Of a stretch of 64,000 nt of DNA, positions 17,596 through 26,132 are shown in pieces. A program made the translations under genes and the position numbers. This DNA is from JAJXWB01 sp036796555. Lineage in GTDB: Bacteria; Pseudomonadota; Alphaproteobacteria; Rhizobiales; Beijerinckiaceae. Location of the stretch: contig DAIRCS010000002.1 of NCBI GenBank assembly GCA_036796555.1, positions 49,941 through 113,940 on the forward strand, given 5' to 3'. Position 1 is the stretch's first letter, and every line of letters starts with the position of its first letter. The notes under the pieces are model-generated. The model saw nothing but the letters and a program-made list of their open reading frames with translations. It searched no databases and was not told where the DNA came from.

Positions 17596-19094
17596 TCGCA
17601 ACCGAGGCGCTGCTGGGCCTGTTCGACGAGAATGCGACGGTCGGTCGACTGCCGGTCGGCAAGGTATTCACGATGGCGGACCAGGAGTCGTTCGCGCGCT
17701 TGTCCGGCGATCGCAATCCCATGCACATGGATTTCGTCGCCGCGCGACGCACGCAGGGCGGAGGGTGCGTCGTGCATGGCGTCCAGGCGACGCTTTGGGC
17801 GCTGGAGCAACTGGCCGCCGCGGGGCTGGATGTCGCGGGCGCCGAAGCGCTAAACGTGAGCTTCTCGAAATTCATCATCGTCGATCAGGCCGTGGCGCTG
17901 CACTTCTCGCGTAAAGGGACCACCGCGCGCGCGGAAATCGTCTTGGGCGGCCAGACCGCGGTCACGATCGCGTTCAAGTCTTCGAGCAAAGTCGCTGTTT
18001 CCACGCCGGCCTCTACGGCGGATTTGTCCGATTATCCTGAATTCGACCTGCTCGAGCGTCCGTTCGAACCTTCGCCCGCGGACATGCAGTCGTTCGTGCG
18101 CTGGATATCGCCGACGGGCTCGAAAGCCGAGTTCGAGGCGGCGTATCCGAACGCTTGTGCGCGTCTGGGAGCCGAAACGATCATGAGCATTTCGGCGCTG
18201 TCGTCCCTGGTCGGTATGGCTTGTCCGGGGCTCAATTCCATTTTCTCGGGCTTTGCGATTCAGTGGACCGCCTCGAGAGGCCAGCGGATCGGCGTCGGCG
18301 CAAGAACCAGGTCCTTCGACGATCGAACGAGGCTGATTCAGATCTCGATTGAAGGCGCACGATTTGTTGGAACCGTCTCCGCGTTCGAACGGATGCCGCC
18401 CGTCGAAACGTCCCTGGATCGCGTCAGGCAGCGCGTCAGCCCGCGTGAATTCGCCGGCGTCAGGGCTCTCGTCGTCGGCGGCTCGCGTGGGTTGGGCGCG
18501 GCGACCGCCAAATTGCTGGCCGCCGGTGGCGCACAGGTGACGATCACTTACTTTCAGGGCGCGGCGGACGCCGATCGGGTGCGCGAAGAACTCTGCGCGG
18601 CGTTTGGGCCGCAGGCGTGCGCGACAGCCAGGCTCGACATGCGGGACGCCTCGGCGGACCAACTGACGAATCTGACGAGAGACGTCACGCACCTCTACTA
18701 CTTCGCTACGCCGCTGATTGGCGGGCAGAGGTCGGGCTCATTCGACGGAAAGGCGTTTGCGCAATTCGTGGACATCTATGTCCGCGGTTTCTGCAAGGTT
18801 GTGGATGCGATGGCTGGCGCCCGCAAGGGCGAAAAACTGTTTGCATGCTATCCCTCATCGATCTTTGTGGAGAAAAGACCCAAACAGATGACTGAATATG
18901 CGATGGCGAAAGCCGCCGGCGAGGTTCTCTGCGAAGATCTGATGCGTAACCACGCGGGGCTTTCGATTATCGCGCCGCGTCTGCCGCGCACCCTGACTGA
19001 TCAGACCGCCACCGTGCCGCCAGTCGAGACGGCGGACGCGGTCGATGTGATGCTTCCGCATATTCGTTCACAGATGCCGCAGCCGGGGCCATGA
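17592..19094 (+). CDS. MaoC-like hotdog dehydratase fused to a short-chain reductase
   Basis: This is a 500-residue fusion. Residues 20-130 are a MaoC/hydratase hotdog domain with the motif GDRNPMHMD (39-47). Residues 155-270 look like a second, more degenerate hotdog. From about 290 follows an SDR domain with nucleotide-binding GGSRGLG (296-302), a serine pair at 422-423 and the catalytic Y436-xxx-K440. Together these would reduce a 3-ketoacyl group and dehydrate the 3-hydroxyacyl product on a carrier. The acyl carrier protein is encoded 46 bases downstream, which suggests ACP-bound substrates. No ketosynthase lies in the window. Confidence 0.8.
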   Translation: MIATEALLGLFDENATVGRLPVGKVFTMADQESFARLSGDRNPMHMDFVAARRTQGGGCVVHGVQATLWALEQLAAAGLDVAGAEALNVSFSKFIIVDQAVALHFSRKGTTARAEIVLGGQTAVTIAFKSSSKVAVSTPASTADLSDYPEFDLLERPFEPSPADMQSFVRWISPTGSKAEFEAAYPNACARLGAETIMSISALSSLVGMACPGLNSIFSGFAIQWTASRGQRIGVGARTRSFDDRTRLIQISIEGARFVGTVSAFERMPPVETSLDRVRQRVSPREFAGVRALVVGGSRGLGAATAKLLAAGGAQVTITYFQGAADADRVREELCAAFGPQACATARLDMRDASADQLTNLTRDVTHLYYFATPLIGGQRSGSFDGKAFAQFVDIYVRGFCKVVDAMAGARKGEKLFACYPSSIFVEKRPKQMTEYAMAKAAGEVLCEDLMRNHAGLSIIAPRLPRTLTDQTATVPPVETADAVDVMLPHIRSQMPQPGP

Positions 19095-19140
19095 GGAAAA
19101 ACCTGGTTGCGGAGAGCCAACTCAAGCGATGGAGAAGCGA

Positions 19141-19386
19141 ATGACCCGGGATTCCGTGAGGGAGATGATTGCGAGAAATCTCGCCGACGTTCTCGACGAA
19201 GATCATATCGACCTGACCGATCAGACGCGGGCGGACGAGGTAGATGGCTGGGATAGCGTCAACCACGTGAAACTGATCATTGCGATCGAGTCGGAGATGG
19301 GCATTCGTTTCGAATCCGATGAAATCACGTCGCCGGAGAACGTCGGCGCGCTGATCGACCTGATCATGTCCAAGAAGGCGGCATGA
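19141..19386 (+). CDS. Acyl carrier protein
   Basis: This small acidic protein of 81 residues carries the phosphopantetheine attachment motif WDSVNHVKL with S39. It would hold acyl intermediates made by the FkbH-like enzyme and worked on by the MaoC-SDR and methyltransferase proteins on either side. The ATG at 19141 has GGAG six bases upstream; an ATG at 19129 would add four residues. It is distinct from a housekeeping AcpP, which would sit with fatty-acid genes. Confidence 0.9.
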   Translation: MTRDSVREMIARNLADVLDEDHIDLTDQTRADEVDGWDSVNHVKLIIAIESEMGIRFESDEITSPENVGALIDLIMSKKAA

Positions 19387-19544
19387 CGTCGGATTCGGCA
19401 TGAGGCCGGATGCGCCCATATGCTGAGATCGTTGGATTTCCGGCGATTGTGGCTGCTTGGGCGAACTTTGAAATGGCCCTTATTTGAGCTACAAGTTCGG
19501 CTAGGTTTTCGTCGTGGCGGGCGTCCATTCGGAGCAAGGTGGAA

Positions 19545-20690
19545 ATGAAAGCTGTTGGTTCGTCTTCGAGCGTAGCGCCGTTTCCGGACGCCGCGGAGGC
19601 GCAGGACAAGATCGACCCGAATCTTGTCAGCGTGGTCGACAGCGAAACGAGCGGCGTCGCAAAGTCGGTCGCGCTCAAGGAGCCGACGCATTTTTCCGAG
19701 AAGTCCTTCAGCCAGTATATCATCGATCTCTGCAATGCCGGTCGGCATCGCGCGGCGGAAATCTACTATCTGAAGAATGTCCGCCAGCTGCTCGATTCCA
19801 ACATGAACGGCAAGGAGAAGCTCAATCATCTGATCTATCTGCCCCGCATCATCCAGGGTGGAGGCGGGACGAAGCACGGCTATCAAAAGCTCCGCATCAA
19901 GGCGGCAGGCGTTGAAAGGGCGATCAAGGGTCTGGCGCTGCCCAAAGGCGGCGCGTTTATCGAACTCGGCTGCGGCGCGCATGATCCGCTGGCCCTGCCA
20001 ACCTATTTTTATCTGAACGGCTTCGAGCCCTGCTACGGGATCGATCTGTTGCCGCCGCGCACCGAATATTATTCGGCGATGTCGATGTACGACATCTGCC
20101 TCAATGTTCGTACGTTTCCGCGTTCCTATTGCCGTCCCGGCGTCGAACCGAAGGATATTCTGGCGCGGCTCAAGGATTTCCACCTGACCAAATTCGAACA
20201 GGGGAATCTTGCCGCCGGTTTTGGCGCCGCCAAGGACAAGGTCAAGTTCCTGCAGGAAGACATCTGCGAGGCTGACATCAAGCGAGAAAGCTGCTCGCTG
20301 ATTGTTTCCTTCGCGGTGCTGGAGCATGTGACAGACATCACGCGCGTCGCCCAGACGCTCTACGATCTGCTGCTGCCGGGAGGCGTCGTCTATCATTTCG
20401 TCGACCTGGCGGATCACAGATCGTATCGCGGCGATGGCGCATTCGGCCCGCTTTCCTTCCTCGCTGATGAAGTCGCGCCGCCGAACATGAATCGGTTGCG
20501 CGCGCCGCAGATCACGGAAGCGCATGTGGCGGCGGGCTTCGAGGTTCTCAGAGATTCGCGCGAAACCGCGGAAATGCCTGACGAGATCCTGAAAAACCTG
20601 CAGCCGCGCTTCAAGGCCTTCTCTCTGGAAGACGTGAGTGTCATCAAGCAGAGTCTGATTCTGCGGAAGCCTGGAACAGCAAGGACCTGA
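19545..20690 (+). CDS. Class I SAM-dependent methyltransferase
   Basis: This 381-residue protein has a SAM-binding loop IELGCGAHDP near 139-148 and the motif SLIVSFAVLEHV, followed by LLPGGVVYHFVDLADH. The N-terminal 130 residues are of unknown fold. It is separated by 158 bases from the ACP gene, so it may have its own promoter. A role in methylating a glycan or an ACP-bound acyl group is inferred from its neighbours only. The ATG at 19545 has AAGGTGGA just upstream; a GTG at 19539 is the alternative. Confidence 0.75.
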   Translation: MKAVGSSSSVAPFPDAAEAQDKIDPNLVSVVDSETSGVAKSVALKEPTHFSEKSFSQYIIDLCNAGRHRAAEIYYLKNVRQLLDSNMNGKEKLNHLIYLPRIIQGGGGTKHGYQKLRIKAAGVERAIKGLALPKGGAFIELGCGAHDPLALPTYFYLNGFEPCYGIDLLPPRTEYYSAMSMYDICLNVRTFPRSYCRPGVEPKDILARLKDFHLTKFEQGNLAAGFGAAKDKVKFLQEDICEADIKRESCSLIVSFAVLEHVTDITRVAQTLYDLLLPGGVVYHFVDLADHRSYRGDGAFGPLSFLADEVAPPNMNRLRAPQITEAHVAAGFEVLRDSRETAEMPDEILKNLQPRFKAFSLEDVSVIKQSLILRKPGTART

Positions 20691-21046
20691 AGCGCGCTCG
20701 GTCGTCTTGAATCAACAAGCGCCTGCGGTCGATGACGGGGATTTGCGCTTTCGCTCCGCCCGCCTGTCGACCGCAATCATTCATCGTAGGCCAGAAACCG
20801 TGCTTCAATATGGTGAGGCTCGCGATTCGATCGTTCCTCCCGGTGCGCGCCGCCACAGCTTCGATGCACGGAAGGCGGATCGATGATCGGCCAATGCGTT
20901 GGCGGTCGGGAATCTTCCCGACGACCGATCATGCAGACTCGTCAATGTCTGATTGATATGTCCTGACGCTTTACGCGCTGGCGTTCTCTTCTCCGCCTAT
21001 GCAATCTTGATCAGAGGACACGCCGAACTGATGAGCGATCCGCGGC
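20691..21046. other. Intergenic region with a nested inverted repeat
   Basis: These 356 bases hold no convincing gene. At 20885-20930 there is a nested inverted repeat: GATCGG and CCGATC outside, and GTCGGGAA-TC-TTCCCGAC inside (20905-20922). It lacks a T-run and lies between convergent genes, so it may be a weak bidirectional terminator. Confidence 0.5.
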
Positions 21047-21400
21047 TTACTCTTCCTTGCTGGCTCGCCGAATGTGACGCAATCCTTCCATGACGGCCGT
21101 GAAGATGAGCTTGCGTTCGGATTCGTTTGCGCCGCTCTCGAAATATTCGGCCACCTGACGCATCGTCTCGGGAAAAGCGAGGCAAGCGGCCTTGAGCCGC
21201 ACGTTCTGCGCCTCCTTGTAGATCTCGATGACGGCGTTGAGCTCCTTCATCTCTTCTTGCGTCAGGGAATCGAAATCCTCACCAATAGCAAAGGTTTTCT
21301 TCGGGACCACGCCGACTCTTTCGCGGGTCGACCTCCCGTCACTGTCGTGATCGATACGAAGTACTTTGATGTTCTTGTCTTGATCGACGCACAGCAGCAT
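21047..21400 (-). CDS. Hypothetical protein, 117 residues
   Basis: I do not recognise this protein. It starts MLLCVDQDKNIKVLRIDHDS, has a middle acidic helix (LTQEEMKELNAVIEIYKEA) and ends in a basic helix (GLRHIRRASKEE); it has no membrane segment. The start at 21400 is chosen because GAGGTGG lies just before it; the frame stays open further upstream to 21499. It is read towards the methyltransferase gene, in the opposite direction to the capsule genes. It may be a cargo gene of the accessory region. Confidence 0.5.
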   Translation of the reverse strand: MLLCVDQDKNIKVLRIDHDSDGRSTRERVGVVPKKTFAIGEDFDSLTQEEMKELNAVIEIYKEAQNVRLKAACLAFPETMRQVAEYFESGANESERKLIFTAVMEGLRHIRRASKEE

Positions 21401-21902
21401 GGTCCACCTCATTTTTGCGGCGCTAGCGCGCGTCGCATCTGCGAGAGCTGGTCGTGGCGTTTGTCGCTTTTGCTCGCGACGCCCATTGCGGCATACCAAC
21501 CCATATTGACGATACGGCCCCGTCTGTCAAGCTTGGCCGTTCGACAAAGCCTAATAACAGGAGAGACTTAGTCATTCAACGGAAAGCCTGATGCCTTGGC
21601 GCCCTGCGTAAAAAAGCAGACGGAAGCCCAGTCTGAAGGCAATTATGTGGCGGTTGGAAACTTATAGGCCCGGCATATGAGCAGCTCACTTCCGGCGTCA
21701 GGCAGCAATGCAGAGACAAGAGATAGTCGCGTATTTAACAGTATATCGTCTATTTTATACATATAAATGACACATTCCCGTCAGCAGTCGTCCATGCCGC
21801 GGGGCCGGCGTCGAACGGGAGCGGCGCAGCGCTTGCGGCCGCCGACAGTCCGCTGGACCGCGGCCTGACCCTTGCGAACCTGCCGTTCTTTTGTTCAACC
21901 GA
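21401..21902. other. Intergenic region with an AT-rich patch
   Basis: No gene is supported in these 502 bases. An unusually AT-rich stretch at about 21729-21771 (GTATTTAACAGTATATCG and following) stands out from the GC-rich surroundings. It could be a promoter, a regulator-binding patch or leftover transferred DNA; I see no repeat or terminator that decides between these. Confidence 0.4.
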
Positions 21903-24900
21903 TCAGTGCGCTTCCAAGAGTTCGTCGCCGCGCAGGATCATTCTGCCGCCTTTGAGCAACAGGCCTTCGTCGGCCGTGTAGACTTCGACACGATGTTCGT
22001 CGCCGTTCCGGAGCGCTTTGGGAAGCTGGATTCTGAAGCCGTGGTCGCCATGGCCGATGCCTGCGTCCGCCAGATCCTCGCGATGCAGTGACGCCGGCGT
22101 GCGAAGCAGGAACTTTCCGTCCACGAAGATGCAGACGTCGACCTTGTCGATGTCGCGGCCGACCCGCCAGACCCAGCCGTTGAGCCGGCCCGCCTCGCCG
22201 ATCTCGCAATAGCCGTCGAGGCCAGCGGCTTCGAGGCTGGGGAAGTTGACCGAAACCTCCGCCACGGGAATATCGCCGTGTTCGCCGACCAGGAGCCGCA
22301 CGATACGCGGTTTGCGCGCCAGCCGGCGTCGTAGGATGCCGCCTTTCAAATTGATCTCGAATCCGTGGCGTCGAAGATCGCCCGGAATCGCGTTGACGGT
22401 CGCCAGTTCGACGTTGGCCGACACCAGCCGCGGCGGTCCGTCGTTTTCGACGACATGGATGTTCACGAAGGAATCCGGCCGCGATTCATCACGTAGCCAT
22501 CCGATCAGCTTGCCGTCGCGAACGGCCAGAAGGCCGCCGGTAAAGAGAGCCCCGCGCTCCGCGCCGATCCGCACGAGATGGCGACGCAGATTGTCGGGCA
22601 TCGCCTCCACGGGGTGCGGTTCCTTGCGGGCTTTTCTCTTGTTCGGCTGCTCGTCCTGATATTGCGCGTCGATAAGCTCGAAAAGCGCGGGCATCTCGCG
22701 CTTGGCTTTCGGTTTCGTCCACGCTTTCCCCGCGCCGGGCCTCGCATTCGGTTTGGCCCTGGCGGGTTTCAGCTGCAGGCCTTTCGTGGCCAGCAGCAGG
22801 TCGCGCAACGCCAGCGGCGCCGCGGCCATCTGCGGACGAATGAGGCGGAAATAGCTGGTCGGGATGTCGTAGCCCTTCTGCCGCAGCCATTGCTCGTCCC
22901 AGCCCTGCACGCTGCCCAGCTCGATAAGCGCCGTCGTGCAGGTCAGGCCCAGCATTTGCGCGCGCGCGACAAACTCCATTTCGCTGCCGAGAACGCGATA
23001 ATCCGACGAAAACCCGTCGACCAGCTTGAAGCTTTCCCGGCGAACCGCGAGCGGGACGGGCGTCAGATCCGTATGGAAGAACGATTCCGAGACGCTGCCC
23101 AGCACCGTCGCGCTGAGGTAGCTGTGGGCGTTCGCCTCTTCCGGATAAAGCACGCGGTAGAAGAAGTTCAGCACGTCGGATTTGTCGGAGCGCGCGACCC
23201 TCGACAGGGCGCGCAACGCCTGGCGGTTGAGAACGGTTCCCGACCACATGAAGAGCAGGTATTCGCCGGTCGCCCGATCGGCCGCCACATTGTACGACAG
23301 GCCGGCGTCGTAGTCGCTCGCCTCGACCAGCACGATCCGGCCTTCATGGTCGCCCTGCGCGCAAAAACTCCGGATGGCGGCGAAATCTTCGTTGGTGTCC
23401 ACGTCGGCCGCCACGATGATCTCGTGGACGGGACTCTCCTGCGCGAGCAGCGAGGCGATGGTCGCCTCGAGCGCGGACAGGGAGCCGCTGTGGTAGACGC
23501 AGGCCGAAAAGGCGATCGGGCGCGCCTCCGGCTCGATCGTCGTCGGACCGAGCAGCTCCTGCAGCAGGCCCTTGCCGAGATTTTCGTGAAATTCCTGCCA
23601 GATTTCGATGTTGCGTTCGTTGGAGAAGCTCGGCCGCGCGACATAGGCGCCGTTCTTCAGCGCGCGCGCGATCATGTCGGCCAGCGGCACCGGATGGGCT
23701 TCGCAGAGCACCTGGGCCCGGTCGTCGGGATGGACGAGCTCGGGCGTTCCGCCCGATGTCGAGGCGATGAACGGGATGCCGCATATCGCCGCCTCGTAGA
23801 CCGCCAGCGACGAATTCTCGATGATCGAGGGCATGACCGCCAGGCGAGGCTCGGAGAGCAGATAGTCGAGCGCCTCGTATTGCTGGAAATCGGTCAGGAG
23901 CTGAACTTCGCACGGCCAGCCGGCCGTTTCGGTCAGGATGTAGTCGACGACGTCCTGATCCGGCCGCGCGGTCAGGCGCGCGCCGGGCTTGCCCATGAAG
24001 GAAATCTTCTTCGGAAGACCGCCGCCGGTCCGCAGGATATGCTTGATCGCCTGGCAGAAGACGAACAGGCCCTTGCGCGCCTCGAGCCGCCCGAAGAAGA
24101 CGATCTCGTCCACGACCATCTTGGTTTCGAACGCATCGGCGCGCCGGTCCTTCAGCGCGGCGAGATGGTCGAACGAGACGAGATTCGGTTGCACGAAGGT
24201 GCGGTTCGCCTGGATCCGGTAGCCCTGGCTCGACATCCAGCGCAGCAGATGCAGGCTGCCGCCGATCACGATGTCGCCGAGTTCGACGCTCCGGCGCTCG
24301 GCGTAGATCTTCGCCAGATCCTCGATGCGCTCGAGAGGCTGCGACCCGTAGAGGCGGTTCCAGAGCCATGGAGACGACGTCTTGACCACAAACAGCGTGT
24401 CGGCGAAGGCGAGCTTCTGCTTCTTGGCGACCAGGCTCAGATAACCGGAGCCGCGCCATTCCGAGACATGGACGACGTCCATGGGATGCTCGAGCAGATA
24501 GCGCAGCATGTTGTACGGCGCCGCCATCCAGCGGTTCGAGCCCGTCTGGAAATGGTCGACCGCCGCGTAATTCGGCACGGGCACGAACTTGACGCCGCGC
24601 TCGGCGTAATGCGCGATCCACTCCTCGATCGTCCCGTTCTCGCATTCCTGGCCGCGCAGATACAGGATCGTCGTTTCATGTCCCATCTTCGCCAGCATTT
24701 GGGCGAGATAGGCGTAGGTCGTGCCGATGCCGCCGTTGCGGACCGGCCCCACGATGTCTTCCGTCGCTATGCAGATTCGCAACGCGCGCGTTTCGCCATG
24801 CGGCTGCGGCAGCGCGACCAGCGAGGGGAATTCGATGCTCCAGGCGTCGAAATTGCGCGGCTGGATGTGATCGATCGTCCCCAGCGCGTCGGATGCGCAA

Positions 24901-25046
24901 GTAATGCGTTCGATCTCCGCGACGCCGATACGCTCCATGGGAAGCATAGCGCTGAGAATCCGCGCGGCTTCGGCGACCTCTTCCTTGTTCGCCAGCGAAT
25001 CGGCTTCTTTACCGGTGACGTCGCTCAATCGATCAGGCCAATTCAT
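21903..25046 (-). CDS. Large two-domain glycosyltransferase (GT4 then GT2-like)
   Basis: This 1047-residue protein probably builds part of the exported polysaccharide. Residues about 85-500 form a GT4-type GT-B domain: glycine-rich VGPVRNGGIGTTYAYLAQML near the start and the E-x7-E motif in IIENSSLAVYEAA. Residues about 510-720 resemble a GT2 (GT-A) domain: SACVYHSGSLSALEATIASLL and DRATGEYLLFMWSGTVL. In the latter the expected DxD metal motif is replaced by WSG, so the GT2 half may not be catalytic. The last 300 residues are basic, then beta-rich, and of unknown role. It is read opposite to the kps genes. Confidence 0.8.
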   Translation of the reverse strand: MNWPDRLSDVTGKEADSLANKEEVAEAARILSAMLPMERIGVAEIERITCASDALGTIDHIQPRNFDAWSIEFPSLVALPQPHGETRALRICIATEDIVGPVRNGGIGTTYAYLAQMLAKMGHETTILYLRGQECENGTIEEWIAHYAERGVKFVPVPNYAAVDHFQTGSNRWMAAPYNMLRYLLEHPMDVVHVSEWRGSGYLSLVAKKQKLAFADTLFVVKTSSPWLWNRLYGSQPLERIEDLAKIYAERRSVELGDIVIGGSLHLLRWMSSQGYRIQANRTFVQPNLVSFDHLAALKDRRADAFETKMVVDEIVFFGRLEARKGLFVFCQAIKHILRTGGGLPKKISFMGKPGARLTARPDQDVVDYILTETAGWPCEVQLLTDFQQYEALDYLLSEPRLAVMPSIIENSSLAVYEAAICGIPFIASTSGGTPELVHPDDRAQVLCEAHPVPLADMIARALKNGAYVARPSFSNERNIEIWQEFHENLGKGLLQELLGPTTIEPEARPIAFSACVYHSGSLSALEATIASLLAQESPVHEIIVAADVDTNEDFAAIRSFCAQGDHEGRIVLVEASDYDAGLSYNVAADRATGEYLLFMWSGTVLNRQALRALSRVARSDKSDVLNFFYRVLYPEEANAHSYLSATVLGSVSESFFHTDLTPVPLAVRRESFKLVDGFSSDYRVLGSEMEFVARAQMLGLTCTTALIELGSVQGWDEQWLRQKGYDIPTSYFRLIRPQMAAAPLALRDLLLATKGLQLKPARAKPNARPGAGKAWTKPKAKREMPALFELIDAQYQDEQPNKRKARKEPHPVEAMPDNLRRHLVRIGAERGALFTGGLLAVRDGKLIGWLRDESRPDSFVNIHVVENDGPPRLVSANVELATVNAIPGDLRRHGFEINLKGGILRRRLARKPRIVRLLVGEHGDIPVAEVSVNFPSLEAAGLDGYCEIGEAGRLNGWVWRVGRDIDKVDVCIFVDGKFLLRTPASLHREDLADAGIGHGDHGFRIQLPKALRNGDEHRVEVYTADEGLLLKGGRMILRGDELLEAH

Positions 25047-25329
25047 TCACGCTCCACCATGCAGATGCGAGCCACGGCGCTGAGTAACACAGCGGCTGCG
25101 GATATCACAAATTGGAAATCCGACCAATCAAGGGCGAATCAGGACAGTCTGCCCATTCGGAGGGCGCGAGATCGCAGTTTTGGCGAAGTGTGGCGCGGAA
25201 ATGACATTGCGCGAATCGCATAGCTCCGATGACGACGCTTTCGTCTGCGATGACGGGCCGTCGAGACAATCTGGAACGTGGGCCGGCGTTCGTCGGGCGC
25301 CGCGATGCGGACGCTACGCGCGCGAAATT

Positions 25330-25857
25330 TCAGGCGCGCGCCCGACGCGCGCCGGGCATGGCGGGTTTTCGCTGCCCGGCCGGCTGCAATTCGATCAGCG
25401 CGCCGCCGAGCATGACGTTGAACAGGCGCAGCATGAGCGCGATCTGCGCCTGCATGATCTTGCGCAGGTGCGGACAATTGGCCATCGAGCCCTTGATGAC
25501 GCGATAGCCGAGCTCCGGGTCGTGCTCGACATAGCCGAGGGCCATGAGTTTTGCGACCTTGCGGCGCACCGTCGTGCGCGGCATTCCGGCGATCTCGGCC
25601 AGCGGCAGCAGGCGGATGTAGGCGTAGTCTTCCTCGATGCGCGCGCTGATCGCCGCATAGCGGCGCGCCAGCGCGGGGTCGGCCATCACGTGCCCGATGC
25701 TGGCGACCGAGATCGCCGCGAGGATGAAATAGCTGTCGATGTCGCCCTGGAAGCGCCGCGTCACGAGACGCGACATTTCCATGAAATATTGGGAGAAGCC
25801 GAAGCTGACGATCATGCTGTTGTCGCGCGCGGCCTCGCGCTGCAGTCTCGCTTTCAT
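25330..25857 (-). CDS. Winged-helix transcriptional regulator (MarR-like)
   Basis: This is a 175-residue DNA-binding protein. The helix-turn-helix LPLAEIAGMPRTTVRRKVAKLMALGYVEHD, near residues 84-113, is followed by a short wing (ELGYRVIKGS). The N-terminal part, including FSQYFMEMSRLVTRRFQGDIDSYFI, resembles the dimerisation helices of MarR/IclR-like proteins. The ATG at 25857 has GAGGA five bases upstream; the open frame runs on to 25932. Its effector and targets are not known. RquA lies 275 bases upstream on the same strand. Confidence 0.7.
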   Translation of the reverse strand: MKARLQREAARDNSMIVSFGFSQYFMEMSRLVTRRFQGDIDSYFILAAISVASIGHVMADPALARRYAAISARIEEDYAYIRLLPLAEIAGMPRTTVRRKVAKLMALGYVEHDPELGYRVIKGSMANCPHLRKIMQAQIALMLRLFNVMLGGALIELQPAGQRKPAMPGARRARA

Positions 25858-26132
25858 CGCATCCTCGCGTCCCCGCCGCGCAAAGGCGGCGACTGCTGTC
25901 CATTCTGGACATGCGATCGCTTGCGCCGTCAATCCGGCGGTCTGCTAAGGTGGCCGCGGGGCAGGTCCTGCAATAAGGCGGCAGGCTTAGAGGGAGGCAG
26001 GCTGGCGCATCGGCCGGCAGGGAAGGGACGGGCTGTTCGATCGGTCCGCCCTTCCCCCTGTCCTGTCTCTCCACACATCTTCCACGGGGCTTGCGACGGC
26101 GATGTCATGTCGCCCGGCGACGGGATCGCGCC

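Noticed and set aside
20732..20956. Possible 74-residue gene after the methyltransferase
   Set aside because: No ribosome-binding site, no recognisable composition, and it runs into a nested inverted repeat.
22578..25223. Long plus-strand open frame of 881 residues opposite the glycosyltransferase
   Set aside because: It is a mirror of the GT4-GT2 coding sequence, very rich in R, D, Q and H with no domain; such long antisense frames are common at high GC.
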